Shown: in pieces, positions 18,092 through 26,895 of the stretch
Position numbering within the stretch: position 1 is the first letter of the stretch
Layout: every line of letters begins with the position of its first letter
NCBI RefSeq assembly: GCF_001679665.1
Contig: NZ_CP013244.1
Coordinates: forward strand, 3,469,001 to 3,533,000
Reading direction: 5' to 3'
Origin: Candidatus Viadribacter manganicus
Lineage (GTDB): Bacteria > Pseudomonadota > Alphaproteobacteria > Caulobacterales > Aquidulcibacteraceae
DNA length: 64,000 nucleotides
Translations under genes and position numbers: made by a program
The notes under the pieces: model-generated
Database searches by the model: none
What the model saw: the letters and a program-made list of their open reading frames with translations, nothing else
What the model was told of the DNA's origin: nothing

Positions 18092-18469
18092 TTAGCAGCG
18101 CTGCGAAATGCCGAACGAGCCGTCCGGTTGGCCGATCATCAGCGTGTCGTTGCCGCCAACGGCGATGCGCAACAGGAACGAGCCGCCGGCGCCATCAAGG
18201 GTGAGTTGATCGCCTGACAAGGTCCAGTTGCCGCTCATGCCTGAATAGGATTGGAATGTGCCGTCGGCGTTGAAGGCGATGTCCTTGGTGCAATCGCCGT
18301 TGTCGCCCCAGCGGCCAAGCAAGAACGCCGCTGTCGGCACGCCCTCGGCTGGTGTCGTTGCGGCGACCTCTGCTGTCGTTGTTGCGGTTTGTGTTGTGGC
18401 CACGGCGCGTGGACTGCAGGCCGATAAAGCGACGAGACAAGCGAAGGCGATGCGTGCGGCAAATTTCAT
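18092..18469 (-). CDS. Putative lipoprotein with LLGRWG beta domain
   Basis: This 125-residue protein has a lipobox (LVALSAC), a Thr/Ala-rich linker, then AFLLGRWGDNGDCTKDIAFNADGTF and a beta-rich tail. It resembles small alphaproteobacterial lipoproteins with a lipocalin-like beta fold. GGGAGAG precedes the start. The function is unknown. Confidence 0.75.
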   Translation of the reverse strand: MKFAARIAFACLVALSACSPRAVATTQTATTTAEVAATTPAEGVPTAAFLLGRWGDNGDCTKDIAFNADGTFQSYSGMSGNWTLSGDQLTLDGAGGSFLLRIAVGGNDTLMIGQPDGSFGISQRC

Positions 18470-18523
18470 GTGACTCTCCCCGCAATGAGCCTCGTCACTT
18501 GAGCGGGGGGTGTCCAGCGCGAA

Positions 18524-20824
18524 CTATTTGCGGCGTTTGCGGCGTTTGCCGTCGCGCTCGCGTTTGCCGCCGCCACCGCCGCGCTGTGACTGGCCGCTTG
18601 GGCGCGACTTACGCCAGCCCGGCACGGATGGGAGGGCGTCGGTCAGCATTTGGAAGACGAGGCCGCCGCTGATCGGCGTCGCTTCTTCGAGGCGGACTTC
18701 GACGCGCATGCCAAGTTGATAGCGTTGGCCGGTTTGTTCGCCCACCAAGGCGTGAGCTGTCTCGTCGTGAAACCAGCGCTCGTGACCAAGCGTGGAGATG
18801 GGCGCTAGGCCATCGGCCTGTGTCTCGTCGAGGCGGATGAACAGCCCGAAGCGGGTGACGCCGGTGACGCGGCCTTCAAAATCCGCGCCGATGCGATCGG
18901 AGAGGAAAGCTGAAATGTAGCGCGCGGTCGCATCGCGTTCGGCGGCCATGCTTTGTCGCTCGGTTTCGCTGATGTGCTGAGCCGTCTCTTCGTAGCGCTG
19001 TTCTTCGGCGTCGCTGGCGCCATCCTCGCCAAGCTTCAGCGCGCGGATTAGGGCGCGGTGGATGGTGACGTCTGAGTAGCGGCGGATGGGCGAAGTGAAA
19101 TGAGAATAGGCGCGCAGGTTGAGGCCAAAGTGACCGATGTTGTCGGGCGTATAGACTGCTTGTGACTGCGTGCGCAGGATCACTTCGTTGATGATGTCCT
19201 TGTTCGGCGATTGCTCGGCCAAATGCAGGACGCGGTTGAATCGCGCGGCGGTGACGTTCTGTCCTTTGGCCCAGGCCATATCGACGGTGGGCAGGAAGTC
19301 GGTGAGCGCAGCGATCTTGGTGTCGCTGGGGCGATCGTGGACGCGGTAGATCTGCGGCCGGTTCTTCTGCTCCAACGTTTCGGCGGCGCAGACGTTAGCC
19401 TGGATCATGAATTCTTCAATCAGCTTGTGCGCATCGAAACGCTCGCGGCGCTTCACACCCGCGACCTTGCCGTCTTTGAAGATGATCTTGTGCTCGGGTG
19501 CGTCGATCTCAAGCGGCTGGCGTTTCTCGCGTGCTTTCCAGACGGTGCGATAGGCTTCCCAGAGCGGCTTCAAGACCGGCTCCAGCAGTGGCCCGGTCTT
19601 GTCGTTGGGTTTGCCGTCAATGGCCGCTTGCGCGTGTTCGTAGGAAAGCTTGGCGGCGGAACGCATGAGGCCGCGCACGAATTTGTGGCGCAGTTTGTGG
19701 CCTTCGCGGTCGAAGATCATCTCGACGGCGAGACAGGCGCGCTCTTCATGTTCACGTAGTGAGCACAGATCGGCCGAAAGCGATTCCGGCAGCATCGGTG
19801 CGACGCGATCCGGAAAATAGGTAGAGTTGCCGCGCCGCCAGGCGCCGCGATCAAGCGGCGAGCCCGGCGTGACATAAGCCGACACATCGGCGATCGCGAC
19901 CCAAACGCGCCAGCCGCCTTTGTTCTTCTCGTCGGTGTCGGGGGCTGCGTAGACGGCGTCGTCATGGTCGCGCGCGTCTTCGGGGTCGATGGTGATGAGC
20001 GGGATGTCGCGCAGGTCAGTGCGGCCTTTGAGCGTTGGCTTTTGCGCGGCGTTGGCTTGCGCTTCCTCATCGGGGCTGAAGCCTTCGCGGATGCCATGCG
20101 TGTGCATGGCGAGGATAGAAGCGGCGCGCGGATCGCTTTCACGACCGATGGTTTCTTTGATGATGCCGTGCTTTGGGCCGTGGGCGCGGCCACGCTCGGG
20201 CGCTAGCTCCACAAAGACGAGGTCACCGTCTTTGGTTTCGCCGACATGTTGCGGCTCGATGACGATGTCGTGGCGCGCCTTGCGATCGGCGGGCTCAACG
20301 CGGCCGCCGCCGAAGCGCGCGCGCGGATCTTTGCTGGCGCGATAGACGCCTAGGATGCGGTGCGCGCTTTGACCAAGGCGCTTGACGACGCGCGCTTCGA
20401 ACTGGCCGTCATCGTCTCGGTGGATGCGCGCGAGCACACGGTCACCAATGCCGATCGCGGCTTCGCCCTTCATGCGGCGTGCTTCGCCTGGCGCTAGGCG
20501 AATGACAGGTCCGAAATAGCCTTCGGGGCCGCGCATGCGCACGAGCAACTCGCCGTCCGGATCGCGATCGAGGACGTCCATGACGCCGGATTCTGGGAGC
20601 GCGTTGGCGTCGGCGTAGCTCTTGCGGCCGCTGCGGCCGAGGGCGCCTTCGTCTTCGAGTTCACGCAGGATGTGGCGCAACTCTTTCTTCTGATCGCTGC
20701 CGATGCCGAGTTCGTGTGCGATGTCGCGCTTCTGCGCCTTGCCGCCGATTTTGCGGATCGCCTCAAGCACGCGTTCGCGCGTGAGGGGGACGGGGGCTGG
20801 TGGTCGATTCTTCGCCATGGGCAC
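18524..20824 (-). CDS. rnr: Ribonuclease R
   Basis: RNase R is a processive 3'-to-5' exoribonuclease that degrades structured RNA. The 766-residue protein has an N-terminal winged-helix (RDIAHELGIG), cold-shock domains, the RNB catalytic centre around ITIDPEDARDHDDAVYA with its acidic cluster, an S1 domain (GRVTGVTRFGLFIRL) and a basic C-terminal tail ending KRRKRRK. The GTG at 20824 is used because GGAGAGG lies 9 bases upstream; the ATG two codons later is an alternative. That ribosome site lies inside a strong hairpin. Confidence 0.96.
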   Translation of the reverse strand: MPMAKNRPPAPVPLTRERVLEAIRKIGGKAQKRDIAHELGIGSDQKKELRHILRELEDEGALGRSGRKSYADANALPESGVMDVLDRDPDGELLVRMRGPEGYFGPVIRLAPGEARRMKGEAAIGIGDRVLARIHRDDDGQFEARVVKRLGQSAHRILGVYRASKDPRARFGGGRVEPADRKARHDIVIEPQHVGETKDGDLVFVELAPERGRAHGPKHGIIKETIGRESDPRAASILAMHTHGIREGFSPDEEAQANAAQKPTLKGRTDLRDIPLITIDPEDARDHDDAVYAAPDTDEKNKGGWRVWVAIADVSAYVTPGSPLDRGAWRRGNSTYFPDRVAPMLPESLSADLCSLREHEERACLAVEMIFDREGHKLRHKFVRGLMRSAAKLSYEHAQAAIDGKPNDKTGPLLEPVLKPLWEAYRTVWKAREKRQPLEIDAPEHKIIFKDGKVAGVKRRERFDAHKLIEEFMIQANVCAAETLEQKNRPQIYRVHDRPSDTKIAALTDFLPTVDMAWAKGQNVTAARFNRVLHLAEQSPNKDIINEVILRTQSQAVYTPDNIGHFGLNLRAYSHFTSPIRRYSDVTIHRALIRALKLGEDGASDAEEQRYEETAQHISETERQSMAAERDATARYISAFLSDRIGADFEGRVTGVTRFGLFIRLDETQADGLAPISTLGHERWFHDETAHALVGEQTGQRYQLGMRVEVRLEEATPISGGLVFQMLTDALPSVPGWRKSRPSGQSQRGGGGGKRERDGKRRKRRK

Positions 20825-20831
20825 AATGTGT

Positions 20832-20859
20832 CACCTCTCCCCGTCGCCGGGGAGAGGTG
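20832..20859. repeat. Inverted repeat between topA and rnr covering the rnr ribosome site
   Basis: CACCTCTCCCC (20832-20842) and GGGGAGAGGTG (20849-20859) are perfectly complementary with a 6-base loop. On the minus strand this 11-bp stem contains the GGAGAGG ribosome site of rnr. The sequence resembles the dispersed GGGGAGAGG palindromes found between genes in alphaproteobacteria, so it may be a repeat family member. Confidence 0.75.
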
Positions 20860-20881
20860 GGTGCGCTCTCCGAGCCTGGTT

Positions 20882-23497
20882 TCAGGCTTTTTTCGAGGCT
20901 TTCTTGGCCGGCGCCTTCTTGGCGGCGGGCTTGTTTGCGGATTTTGCCGCCGCCTTCTTTGGAGCTGGCGCCTTCTTCACGGGCGCTTTCTTTTTCTTCT
21001 TCCCACCGCCCATTTCGGCGCGGGCAGCCAGGAGTGAGAGCGCCTCGTCGGCGCTGATGTCCTCGGGCTTCTTGTCCTTCGGCACGTTGGCGTTGGTGTC
21101 GCCGTCCGAAATGTAGGGGCCGTAGCGGCCATTGAGGACGCGGACCGGTTTGCCGGTCACAGGGCTTTCGCCGAGTTCCTTGATGGGTGCAGGCGCTGCG
21201 CGGCCGAAGCGGCCTTTGCCGCCGCCGGCCTTCTTTTCTTCGATCAACGCGACGGCGCGGTTCATCTGAATTTCGTGCACGTCGTCGGCGCCGGGCAGGT
21301 TCACGTAGAGATTGCCCATTTTGATGTACGGACCAAAGCGGCCGATATTGGCGACGATCAGTTCGTTGTCGCTCGGGTGCATGCCGACTTCGCGCGGCAG
21401 CGAGAGCAATTTGATTGCGGTCTCCAAGCTGACATCCGTCGGCGCTTGGCCTTTTGGCACGCTGGCGCGCTTGGGTTTGTCAGGATCGCTCGGGTTCGGC
21501 GTTTCGAAATAGGCGCCGAAGCGGCCGCTCTTCAAAAGGATCGGGCCGTTTGGGCCATCGCCGACCGGGAGGCCATCGGACGGGATGGCTTGTTCGGCAT
21601 CGTCGCCGCCTGCAAGCGGACGCGTGAACTTGCACGGCGGCTCGCCGTTATAGTTCGAGCAGCCGACGAACGCGCCGTACTTGCCGAGGCGCAGCGAGAG
21701 CTGTCCGACATTGCAGAGCGGGCACAGGCGCGCGTCCTTGCCGTCTTCGCGCGGTGGAAAGATGTGCGGGCCGAGCACTTCGTTCAAAGTGTCGAGCACT
21801 TGCGTGATGCGCAGATCGCCGATCTCGGCGATCGCGCCGTTAAAGTCCTTCCAGAAGTCGCGCATCAGCTTCTTCCAGGAGAGTTCGCCGGCAGACACTT
21901 GGTCGAGTTGGCCTTCGAGGTCAGCGGTGAAATCGTATTCGACATATTTGCCGAAGAAGTTTTCGAGGAACGCGATGACGAGGCGGCCGCGATCGTCCGG
22001 GATGAAGCGGTTCTTCTCCATCTTCACGTAATTGCGTTCGCGCAGCTTCTCGAGGATCGCCGCGTACGTAGAGGGGCGTCCGATGCCGAGCTCTTCGAGT
22101 TTCTTGACGAGACTGGCTTCCGAATAGCGCGGCGGCGGCTCGGTGAAGTGCTGATCGGCCTTCACGTCTTCAACCTTGACGCTCTCGCCTTGCTTCAATT
22201 GCGGCAGGCGGCGGTTTTCTTCGTCCTCCTCGTCGTCGCGACCTTCCTGGTAGAGCTTCAAGAAGCCGTCGAAGAGGATGACTTGGCCAGTGGCGCGGAG
22301 TTCGACCTTGCCGGTCGGTTCGGTGAAATCGACGCTGGTGCGTTCGATCGAGGCCGCTTCCATTTGCGAGGCGACAGCGCGCTTCCAGACGAGATCGTAG
22401 AGTTTTGCCTGATCGCCATCGAGGTGCAGCGATTGGGGCGTGTTGGTCGGATCGGTCGGCCGGATCGCTTCGTGGGCTTCCTGCGCGTTCTTGATCTTGG
22501 ACGTGTACTTGCGCGGCTCGGCCGGGACGTAATTGTTGCCGAACTGGCCGCCGATTGCTGTGCGCAATTCACGGATCGCGCCTTCGTCCATGCTGACGCC
22601 GTCGGTACGCATGTAGGTGATGTGGCCCGCTTCGTAGAGACGTTGCGCGGTCTGCATGGTGCGCGAAGCGTTGAAGCCGAGCTTGCGCGCAGCTTCTTGC
22701 TGCAGCGTCGAGGTTGTGAACGGCGGCGGTGGATTGCGGCGCGTGGGTTTGGCTTCGACGGCGCTGACCGTGAACTTGCCGTTCTTGACTGCATCGCGCG
22801 CGGCGAAGGCTGTTTCCTGGTTTTCAATGTCGAGACGCTTCAGCTTCTTGCCTTGGAACGCTGAGAGGCGGGCTGTGAAGCTCTCATTGCGTGGCGTCGC
22901 CATGGTGGCGTCGACGGACCAGTATTCCTGGGCCTTGAACTTTTCGATCTCGACTTCGCGGTCGACGATGATGCGCAGCGCCACCGATTGGACGCGGCCG
23001 GCGGAACGTGAGCCGGGGAGCTTGCGCCACAGAACCGGCGAGAGCGTGAAGCCGACGAGATAATCGAGCGCGCGGCGCGCCAGGTACGCATCGACAAGTT
23101 CCATGTCGATGTCGCGCGGGGCGGCCATCGCGGCCTGTACGGCTGGTTTGGTGATAGCGTTGAAGGTGACGCGTTTGACGGTTTTGCCCTTCAGCGCCTT
23201 CTTTTGATTGAGGGCCTCGAGCACGTGCCAGGAAATGGCCTCGCCTTCGCGATCAGGGTCGGTTGCGAGGATGAGGTGGTCGGCGCCTTTCATGGCGTCG
23301 GCGATGGCTTTGACGTGCTTTGAGGACTTGGCGTCGATCTCCCAGGCCATGGAAAAATCGTCGTCCGGCTTCACCGAACCGTCCTTTGGGGGGAGGTCGC
23401 GGATGTGGCCGTACGAGGCCAGGACCGTATAGTCCTTGCCTAAATACTTGTTGATTGTCTTGGCCTTAGCCGGGGACTCAACGACGACGACATTCAT
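20882..23497 (-). CDS. topA: DNA topoisomerase I
   Basis: TopA relaxes negative supercoils. The 871-residue protein begins MNVVVVESPAKAKTINKYLG (Toprim) and has DPDREGEAISWHV with the metal-binding acids. The active Tyr is in AGHITYMRTDGVS, with a zinc-ribbon CPLCNVGQLSLR...CSNY region, repeated C-terminal topo domains and a Lys/Ala-rich tail that should bind DNA. The ATG at 23497 matches the universal start; the frame is open further upstream. It is followed on the same strand by rnr. Confidence 0.97.
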   Translation of the reverse strand: MNVVVVESPAKAKTINKYLGKDYTVLASYGHIRDLPPKDGSVKPDDDFSMAWEIDAKSSKHVKAIADAMKGADHLILATDPDREGEAISWHVLEALNQKKALKGKTVKRVTFNAITKPAVQAAMAAPRDIDMELVDAYLARRALDYLVGFTLSPVLWRKLPGSRSAGRVQSVALRIIVDREVEIEKFKAQEYWSVDATMATPRNESFTARLSAFQGKKLKRLDIENQETAFAARDAVKNGKFTVSAVEAKPTRRNPPPPFTTSTLQQEAARKLGFNASRTMQTAQRLYEAGHITYMRTDGVSMDEGAIRELRTAIGGQFGNNYVPAEPRKYTSKIKNAQEAHEAIRPTDPTNTPQSLHLDGDQAKLYDLVWKRAVASQMEAASIERTSVDFTEPTGKVELRATGQVILFDGFLKLYQEGRDDEEDEENRRLPQLKQGESVKVEDVKADQHFTEPPPRYSEASLVKKLEELGIGRPSTYAAILEKLRERNYVKMEKNRFIPDDRGRLVIAFLENFFGKYVEYDFTADLEGQLDQVSAGELSWKKLMRDFWKDFNGAIAEIGDLRITQVLDTLNEVLGPHIFPPREDGKDARLCPLCNVGQLSLRLGKYGAFVGCSNYNGEPPCKFTRPLAGGDDAEQAIPSDGLPVGDGPNGPILLKSGRFGAYFETPNPSDPDKPKRASVPKGQAPTDVSLETAIKLLSLPREVGMHPSDNELIVANIGRFGPYIKMGNLYVNLPGADDVHEIQMNRAVALIEEKKAGGGKGRFGRAAPAPIKELGESPVTGKPVRVLNGRYGPYISDGDTNANVPKDKKPEDISADEALSLLAARAEMGGGKKKKKAPVKKAPAPKKAAAKSANKPAAKKAPAKKASKKA

Positions 23498-23643
23498 TCT
23501 GGATGGGGGCTTTCGCGAAAAAACGGGGCGGAAACTGGGGGGCGAGGCGCCCCCTGTCAACGCGCCGAGATGGGCTCGGATACGCACTTATGCGAGCCCT
23601 GGCCTAATTTTCCTTTGCCATTCCACTGTTTAGCGGCGTGTTT

Positions 23644-24242
23644 AGAATTCCAGCGAGATCAACCAAAGCGTGCCAAATGCGCGTTTAAATTGCATAGATC
23701 GAGCATGGCGGACCATGGCGGCGGGCTCCAGCCGGGCGAGGTAGCAGAACATGTCCGACATGATTGGCCAGTTGGTGGCAAGGGCGGCGCGATATCTAGC
23801 TGTGTGGGCGCTGCGCGCGAGGCCGGAAACGACAGGCTAGCCGGCCGTTCCAAGATGAGCTGCGAGGCGTTCAGCAAACATGAGCGGCCGAGCCGGAGCC
23901 TTCACGTGAACCCACCGGTGCGATGGTTGGCTTGTTCAGCAAGTTGGGATCGCCGCGAATGGCGATCAGCGGTTGTGGTGCGTCGCGTTCAGCACGGGGC
24001 GGCGGGTAATCCGGTTCGCACGAGGCGATCAGGCGTGCGCCGAGCGCTTCAACACCTTCGATCTTGGCATGCGCGCGCTCTTCGGGCGGCGCGACGAGGT
24101 TCGAGACTCGCGGCAGCGCTTCCAGCGCTGAGCACTCCCATGTGGAAGCGTGCGATCAAACGATGAAAGGTAAAAGGGCCGATCGCGGTGTGCGCGCAAG
24201 CCGCGTCCAGGCAATGAGCTCGGGACGCGACAGCGTACGCAT
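23644..24242 (-). pseudogene. dprA: Degraded dprA (DNA-processing protein) remnant
   Basis: Reading three frames on this strand recovers consecutive DprA-like pieces: MRTLSRPELIAWTRL from the ATG at 24242, then IGPFTFHRLIARF in another frame, ALEALPRVSN, ARLIASCEPDYPP, PLIAIRGDPNLL, FAERLAAHLGTAG and VVSGLAR. Between them are a TGA at 24156-24158, a TGA at 23871-23873, a TAG at 23837-23839 and at least three frame changes. The Rossmann nucleotide site and the C-terminal winged helix are gone. The ATG overlaps the plsY stop (TGATG), the junction of an intact plsY-dprA unit. DprA loads RecA on incoming ssDNA in transformation. Confidence 0.85.
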
Positions 24243-25033
24243 CAGGCCTCGGGCTTGGGTTGGGCCGATGGCGCAGGCTCTGGCGCAGGTTCCGGTTCTG
24301 CAGCGACCGCGGGTTTTGGCTCGGGCGGCGCTTCGATGATTGGTGCAGGTGCGGGCGCTGCCTCAACAACGACCGGCGTCGGCACAGCTTCTTGCGCGGG
24401 CGCTGTCGGTTCGCTCGCGGCCTTCTTGTCGCCGATGCGGGGCTCAGTGCCTGTGGCGAGACGCTGAATGTTTGCGCTGTGTCGCCAAAAAATCAGGATT
24501 GCCAGGGCGGCGGAGAAGATGATCTCGGACCAGCTGAAGCCAGCAACGAGCGCTGCGATCGGTGCAATCGCCGCCGCGCACAGCGCCGCAAGCGATGAGA
24601 TGCGGAACATGGTGGCGACGGCGAGCCAAGTGATCCCCGAGATGACGCCGAGCGGCCAAACGCCGGCGAACAAAACGCCGAAGAAGGTCGCGACGCCTTT
24701 GCCGCCCTTGAATTTAAGCCAGACTGGATAGCAGTGGCCGATGAAGGCGGCGGCGCCGGCTGTGAGTCCGATTGCGACTTGTTGTGGGTTGTCGTCACCG
24801 GCGAGTGCGCGTGCAATCAGCAGCGCAATGCCTGCCTTGCCAGCGTCGAGAAGCAATGTTGCAAGCGCTAAATCCTTGCGGCCAGTGCGCAGAACGTTGG
24901 TCGCGCCGATATTGCCCGAGCCGATGTCGCGGATGTCTCCGAGCCCCGCGGCTTTCGTGATCACGAGTCCGAACGGAATCGAGCCCAGCAAATATCCGAA
25001 GATGGCGGCGAGAGTGAAATAAAGAGGCAACAC
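24242..25033 (-). CDS. plsY: Glycerol-3-phosphate acyltransferase PlsY with long acidic/proline tail
   Basis: PlsY transfers acyl from acyl-phosphate to glycerol-3-phosphate in the inner membrane. It has GSIPFGLVITKAAG, GSGNIGATNVLRTG and GHCYPVWLKFKGGKGVATFFG, the three cytosolic catalytic motifs, with five or more helices. The normal core ends near residue 190; the remaining roughly 70 residues are an Ala/Pro/Glu-rich, low-complexity tail. The start is a GTG. It precedes the decayed dprA and topA. Confidence 0.93.
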   Translation of the reverse strand: MLPLYFTLAAIFGYLLGSIPFGLVITKAAGLGDIRDIGSGNIGATNVLRTGRKDLALATLLLDAGKAGIALLIARALAGDDNPQQVAIGLTAGAAAFIGHCYPVWLKFKGGKGVATFFGVLFAGVWPLGVISGITWLAVATMFRISSLAALCAAAIAPIAALVAGFSWSEIIFSAALAILIFWRHSANIQRLATGTEPRIGDKKAASEPTAPAQEAVPTPVVVEAAPAPAPIIEAPPEPKPAVAAEPEPAPEPAPSAQPKPEA

Positions 25034-25091
25034 CCTGGCTCTCTAACAGGCCAAAGCGCGCCTGTGGAGAGGAGAGTTCTGGCGCCCCGGT

Positions 25092-25445
25092 CTAGCTGCC
25101 GGTGCAGGATGCGGGCGCGGCGCGGCCAACTTCCCATTGGCCGCTCGCGCCGCCGCCACGGAAGCCATAGCGACCGTTCGAGTAATAGCCGTCGCCAGCA
25201 TTGGGCAGCACCATCGAGGTGCCGCCGATGATTTGCACGCGCGCGCTCGTGCCTTCGATGTCGACGACGATCTGTTGGCCGTTGCTGCAATTATACATGA
25301 TCGGGCCATCGAGCGGGATCGGCGGCGGCGTGTTGCCGGGACCGGCATCGCCAGGGCCGTAGGGCGGCGGGACAGGATTGGAGCCACCTGCCGATGCGCA
25401 CGAGGCGAGAGCGAGCAGTGCAACGCCAAGCAAAAGTCTGCGCAT
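25092..25445 (-). CDS. Lipoprotein with MliC-like lysozyme-inhibitor fold
   Basis: This 117-residue protein has a lipobox (LLALASC) and a Gly/Pro-rich linker. The C-terminal domain, MYNCSNGQQIVVDI...GGTSMVLP...GRYGFRGGGASGQWE...SC, matches the pattern of the MliC/PliC lysozyme inhibitors (two end cysteines, central LP). If so it protects peptidoglycan from lysozyme at the outer membrane. GGAGG precedes the ATG. The family assignment is by pattern. Confidence 0.78.
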   Translation of the reverse strand: MRRLLLGVALLALASCASAGGSNPVPPPYGPGDAGPGNTPPPIPLDGPIMYNCSNGQQIVVDIEGTSARVQIIGGTSMVLPNAGDGYYSNGRYGFRGGGASGQWEVGRAAPASCTGS

Positions 25446-25460
25446 CGTGGGCCTCCTGAA

Positions 25461-26741
25461 TTAGCCGCCGAAAACCGATTTACCGGCAATGAATGTCCGT
25501 TTCACGGCTCCTTGCAGGAGTTTTTCGTCAAACGGGGAATTGTTGGACTTGGAGCGAAGCTTGTCGCTGTCCAGGCGGAAGGGCGCGCCGAGGTCGATGA
25601 GGATGATGTCGGCGGGAGCGTGCTTGGCAAGGCGGCCCTGCGGGAGCTTCAAAAGCTCGGCGGGCCGCTGGGTCATGGCGTGGAAAAGCGTGGTGAGCGC
25701 CACATCGCCCTTGTGATGCAGCGTGAGCGCCCCAGGCAGCAGCGTCTCCAGGCCGACGGCGCCGAACGCGGCCTCCTCATAAGGCAAGCGCTTGTCTTCA
25801 GCTGGGCGCGGATCATGACCGGAGACGATGACGTCGATCAGACCATCGTTCACGGCGTGGACGAGGGCGACGCGATCATCTTCGCTACGCAGCGGCGGTG
25901 AGAGTTTGGCGAAGGTGCGATAGCCGTCGACGTCGTTCTCGTTGAGCACGAGATGGTGGACGTTGACGCTGGCATAGGCTTTCACGCCTTTGGCTTTCGC
26001 ACGCTTCAGCGAGGGTAATGTTTGCGCTGACGAGATCATGTCGAGCAGCAGACGCCCGCCGGTGAGTTCTGCGAGCGTCAGATCGCGCTCCGCCATGATC
26101 AGCTCCGCTGCGGCGGGAATGCCTGGCAGGCCAAGGCGGGCGGCGAGCTCGCCCTCGTGCATCACGCCGCCTTCGGCCAGATAGGGATCTTCCGGGCGAT
26201 GGGCGATCAGCGCATCGAATGTGGTGGCGTAGGAAAGCGCGCGACGCAGCGTGCGCCCAGAGACGATCGGCTTGTCGCCATTGGTGAACAGCACCGCGCC
26301 GGCTTCGGCCATCAAGCCGATCTCGGTCATGAGTTCGCCGTCGAGGTGCTGGGTGAGTGCAGCTGCGGGTAGAATGCGGACGCCGCCGGAGCGATCTATG
26401 CCGCGACGAAGCACGAAGTCGATCAAACTCTGATCGTCGAGCACGGGCGTGGTGTTTGGCATCATCACCATGGTGGTGACGCCGCCTGCCGCTGCAGCCC
26501 GGCCCGCGGATTTGAAGGTCTCTTTGTGCTCGGCGCCCGGTTCGCCGATGACGACGCGCATGTCGATCAGACCCGGCGCGACGTGCGCGCCGTCGCCATC
26601 AATGATCTCGGCGCCATCCGGCGCGCTGCTGATATTGCCGATGTCGAGGATTTTATCGGCGAACAGGATCGCGCCGGGTTCGACCTTGTTCTTGGCAGGG
26701 TCGATCAGATGCGCGTTCTTGATGAGCGTGGGGCGCGTCAT
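25461..26741 (-). CDS. pyrC: Dihydroorotase-like PyrC, probably non-catalytic
   Basis: This 426-residue protein has the amidohydrolase fold of class I dihydroorotase (GEPGAEHKETFKSAGRAA, GGVTTMVMMPNTTPV, GLETLLPGAL). The metal-binding HxH after LID is replaced (DMRVVIGEPG), and the catalytic DHAPH is GHDPRP, so the zinc sites and catalytic Asp are lost. Such pseudo-dihydroorotases are known to form a structural complex with aspartate carbamoyltransferase. A functional enzyme would have to be encoded elsewhere. It lies two small steps downstream of pyrB in the same operon. Confidence 0.9.
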   Translation of the reverse strand: MTRPTLIKNAHLIDPAKNKVEPGAILFADKILDIGNISSAPDGAEIIDGDGAHVAPGLIDMRVVIGEPGAEHKETFKSAGRAAAAGGVTTMVMMPNTTPVLDDQSLIDFVLRRGIDRSGGVRILPAAALTQHLDGELMTEIGLMAEAGAVLFTNGDKPIVSGRTLRRALSYATTFDALIAHRPEDPYLAEGGVMHEGELAARLGLPGIPAAAELIMAERDLTLAELTGGRLLLDMISSAQTLPSLKRAKAKGVKAYASVNVHHLVLNENDVDGYRTFAKLSPPLRSEDDRVALVHAVNDGLIDVIVSGHDPRPAEDKRLPYEEAAFGAVGLETLLPGALTLHHKGDVALTTLFHAMTQRPAELLKLPQGRLAKHAPADIILIDLGAPFRLDSDKLRSKSNNSPFDEKLLQGAVKRTFIAGKSVFGG

Positions 26742-26745
26742 GATC

Positions 26746-26895
26746 TCAGCGTCTCTTCATGGCGACGTTGAGCGTCGTGGAAAATGCGAGTGCGATAATG
26801 AACGGCACCCAGATTGGAAGCTCGCCGAGCTTGGGCGCGTTCAAAGCGACAGCGAGGTGATCGTCCACGCACCACCAGAGCAGAAAGAGCCACAT
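26746..26895 (-). CDS. 49-residue membrane protein between pyrB and pyrC
   Basis: The reading runs from ATG 26895 to TGA 26746. It begins [16 protein letters not shown], has a hydrophobic helix (PIWVPFIIALAFSTTLNV) and ends in AMKRR. The ATG shares one base with the pyrB stop (TAATG), and pyrC starts 5 bases after it, so it is embedded in the operon and translationally coupled. One transmembrane segment with a positive tail predicts a small inner-membrane protein. The function is unknown. Confidence 0.6.
   Translation of the reverse strand: MWLFLLWWCVDDHLAVALNAPKLGELPIWVPFIIALAFSTTLNVAMKRR

Noticed and set aside
21275..22864. A 529-codon open frame on the + strand
   Set aside because: It is the reverse-strand shadow of topA; high GC third positions keep the antisense frame open, and it has no start context or recognisable domain.
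23570..24166. A 198-codon frame on the + strand over the dprA remnant
   Set aside because: The minus strand carries clear DprA pieces; the + frame shows no conserved domain.
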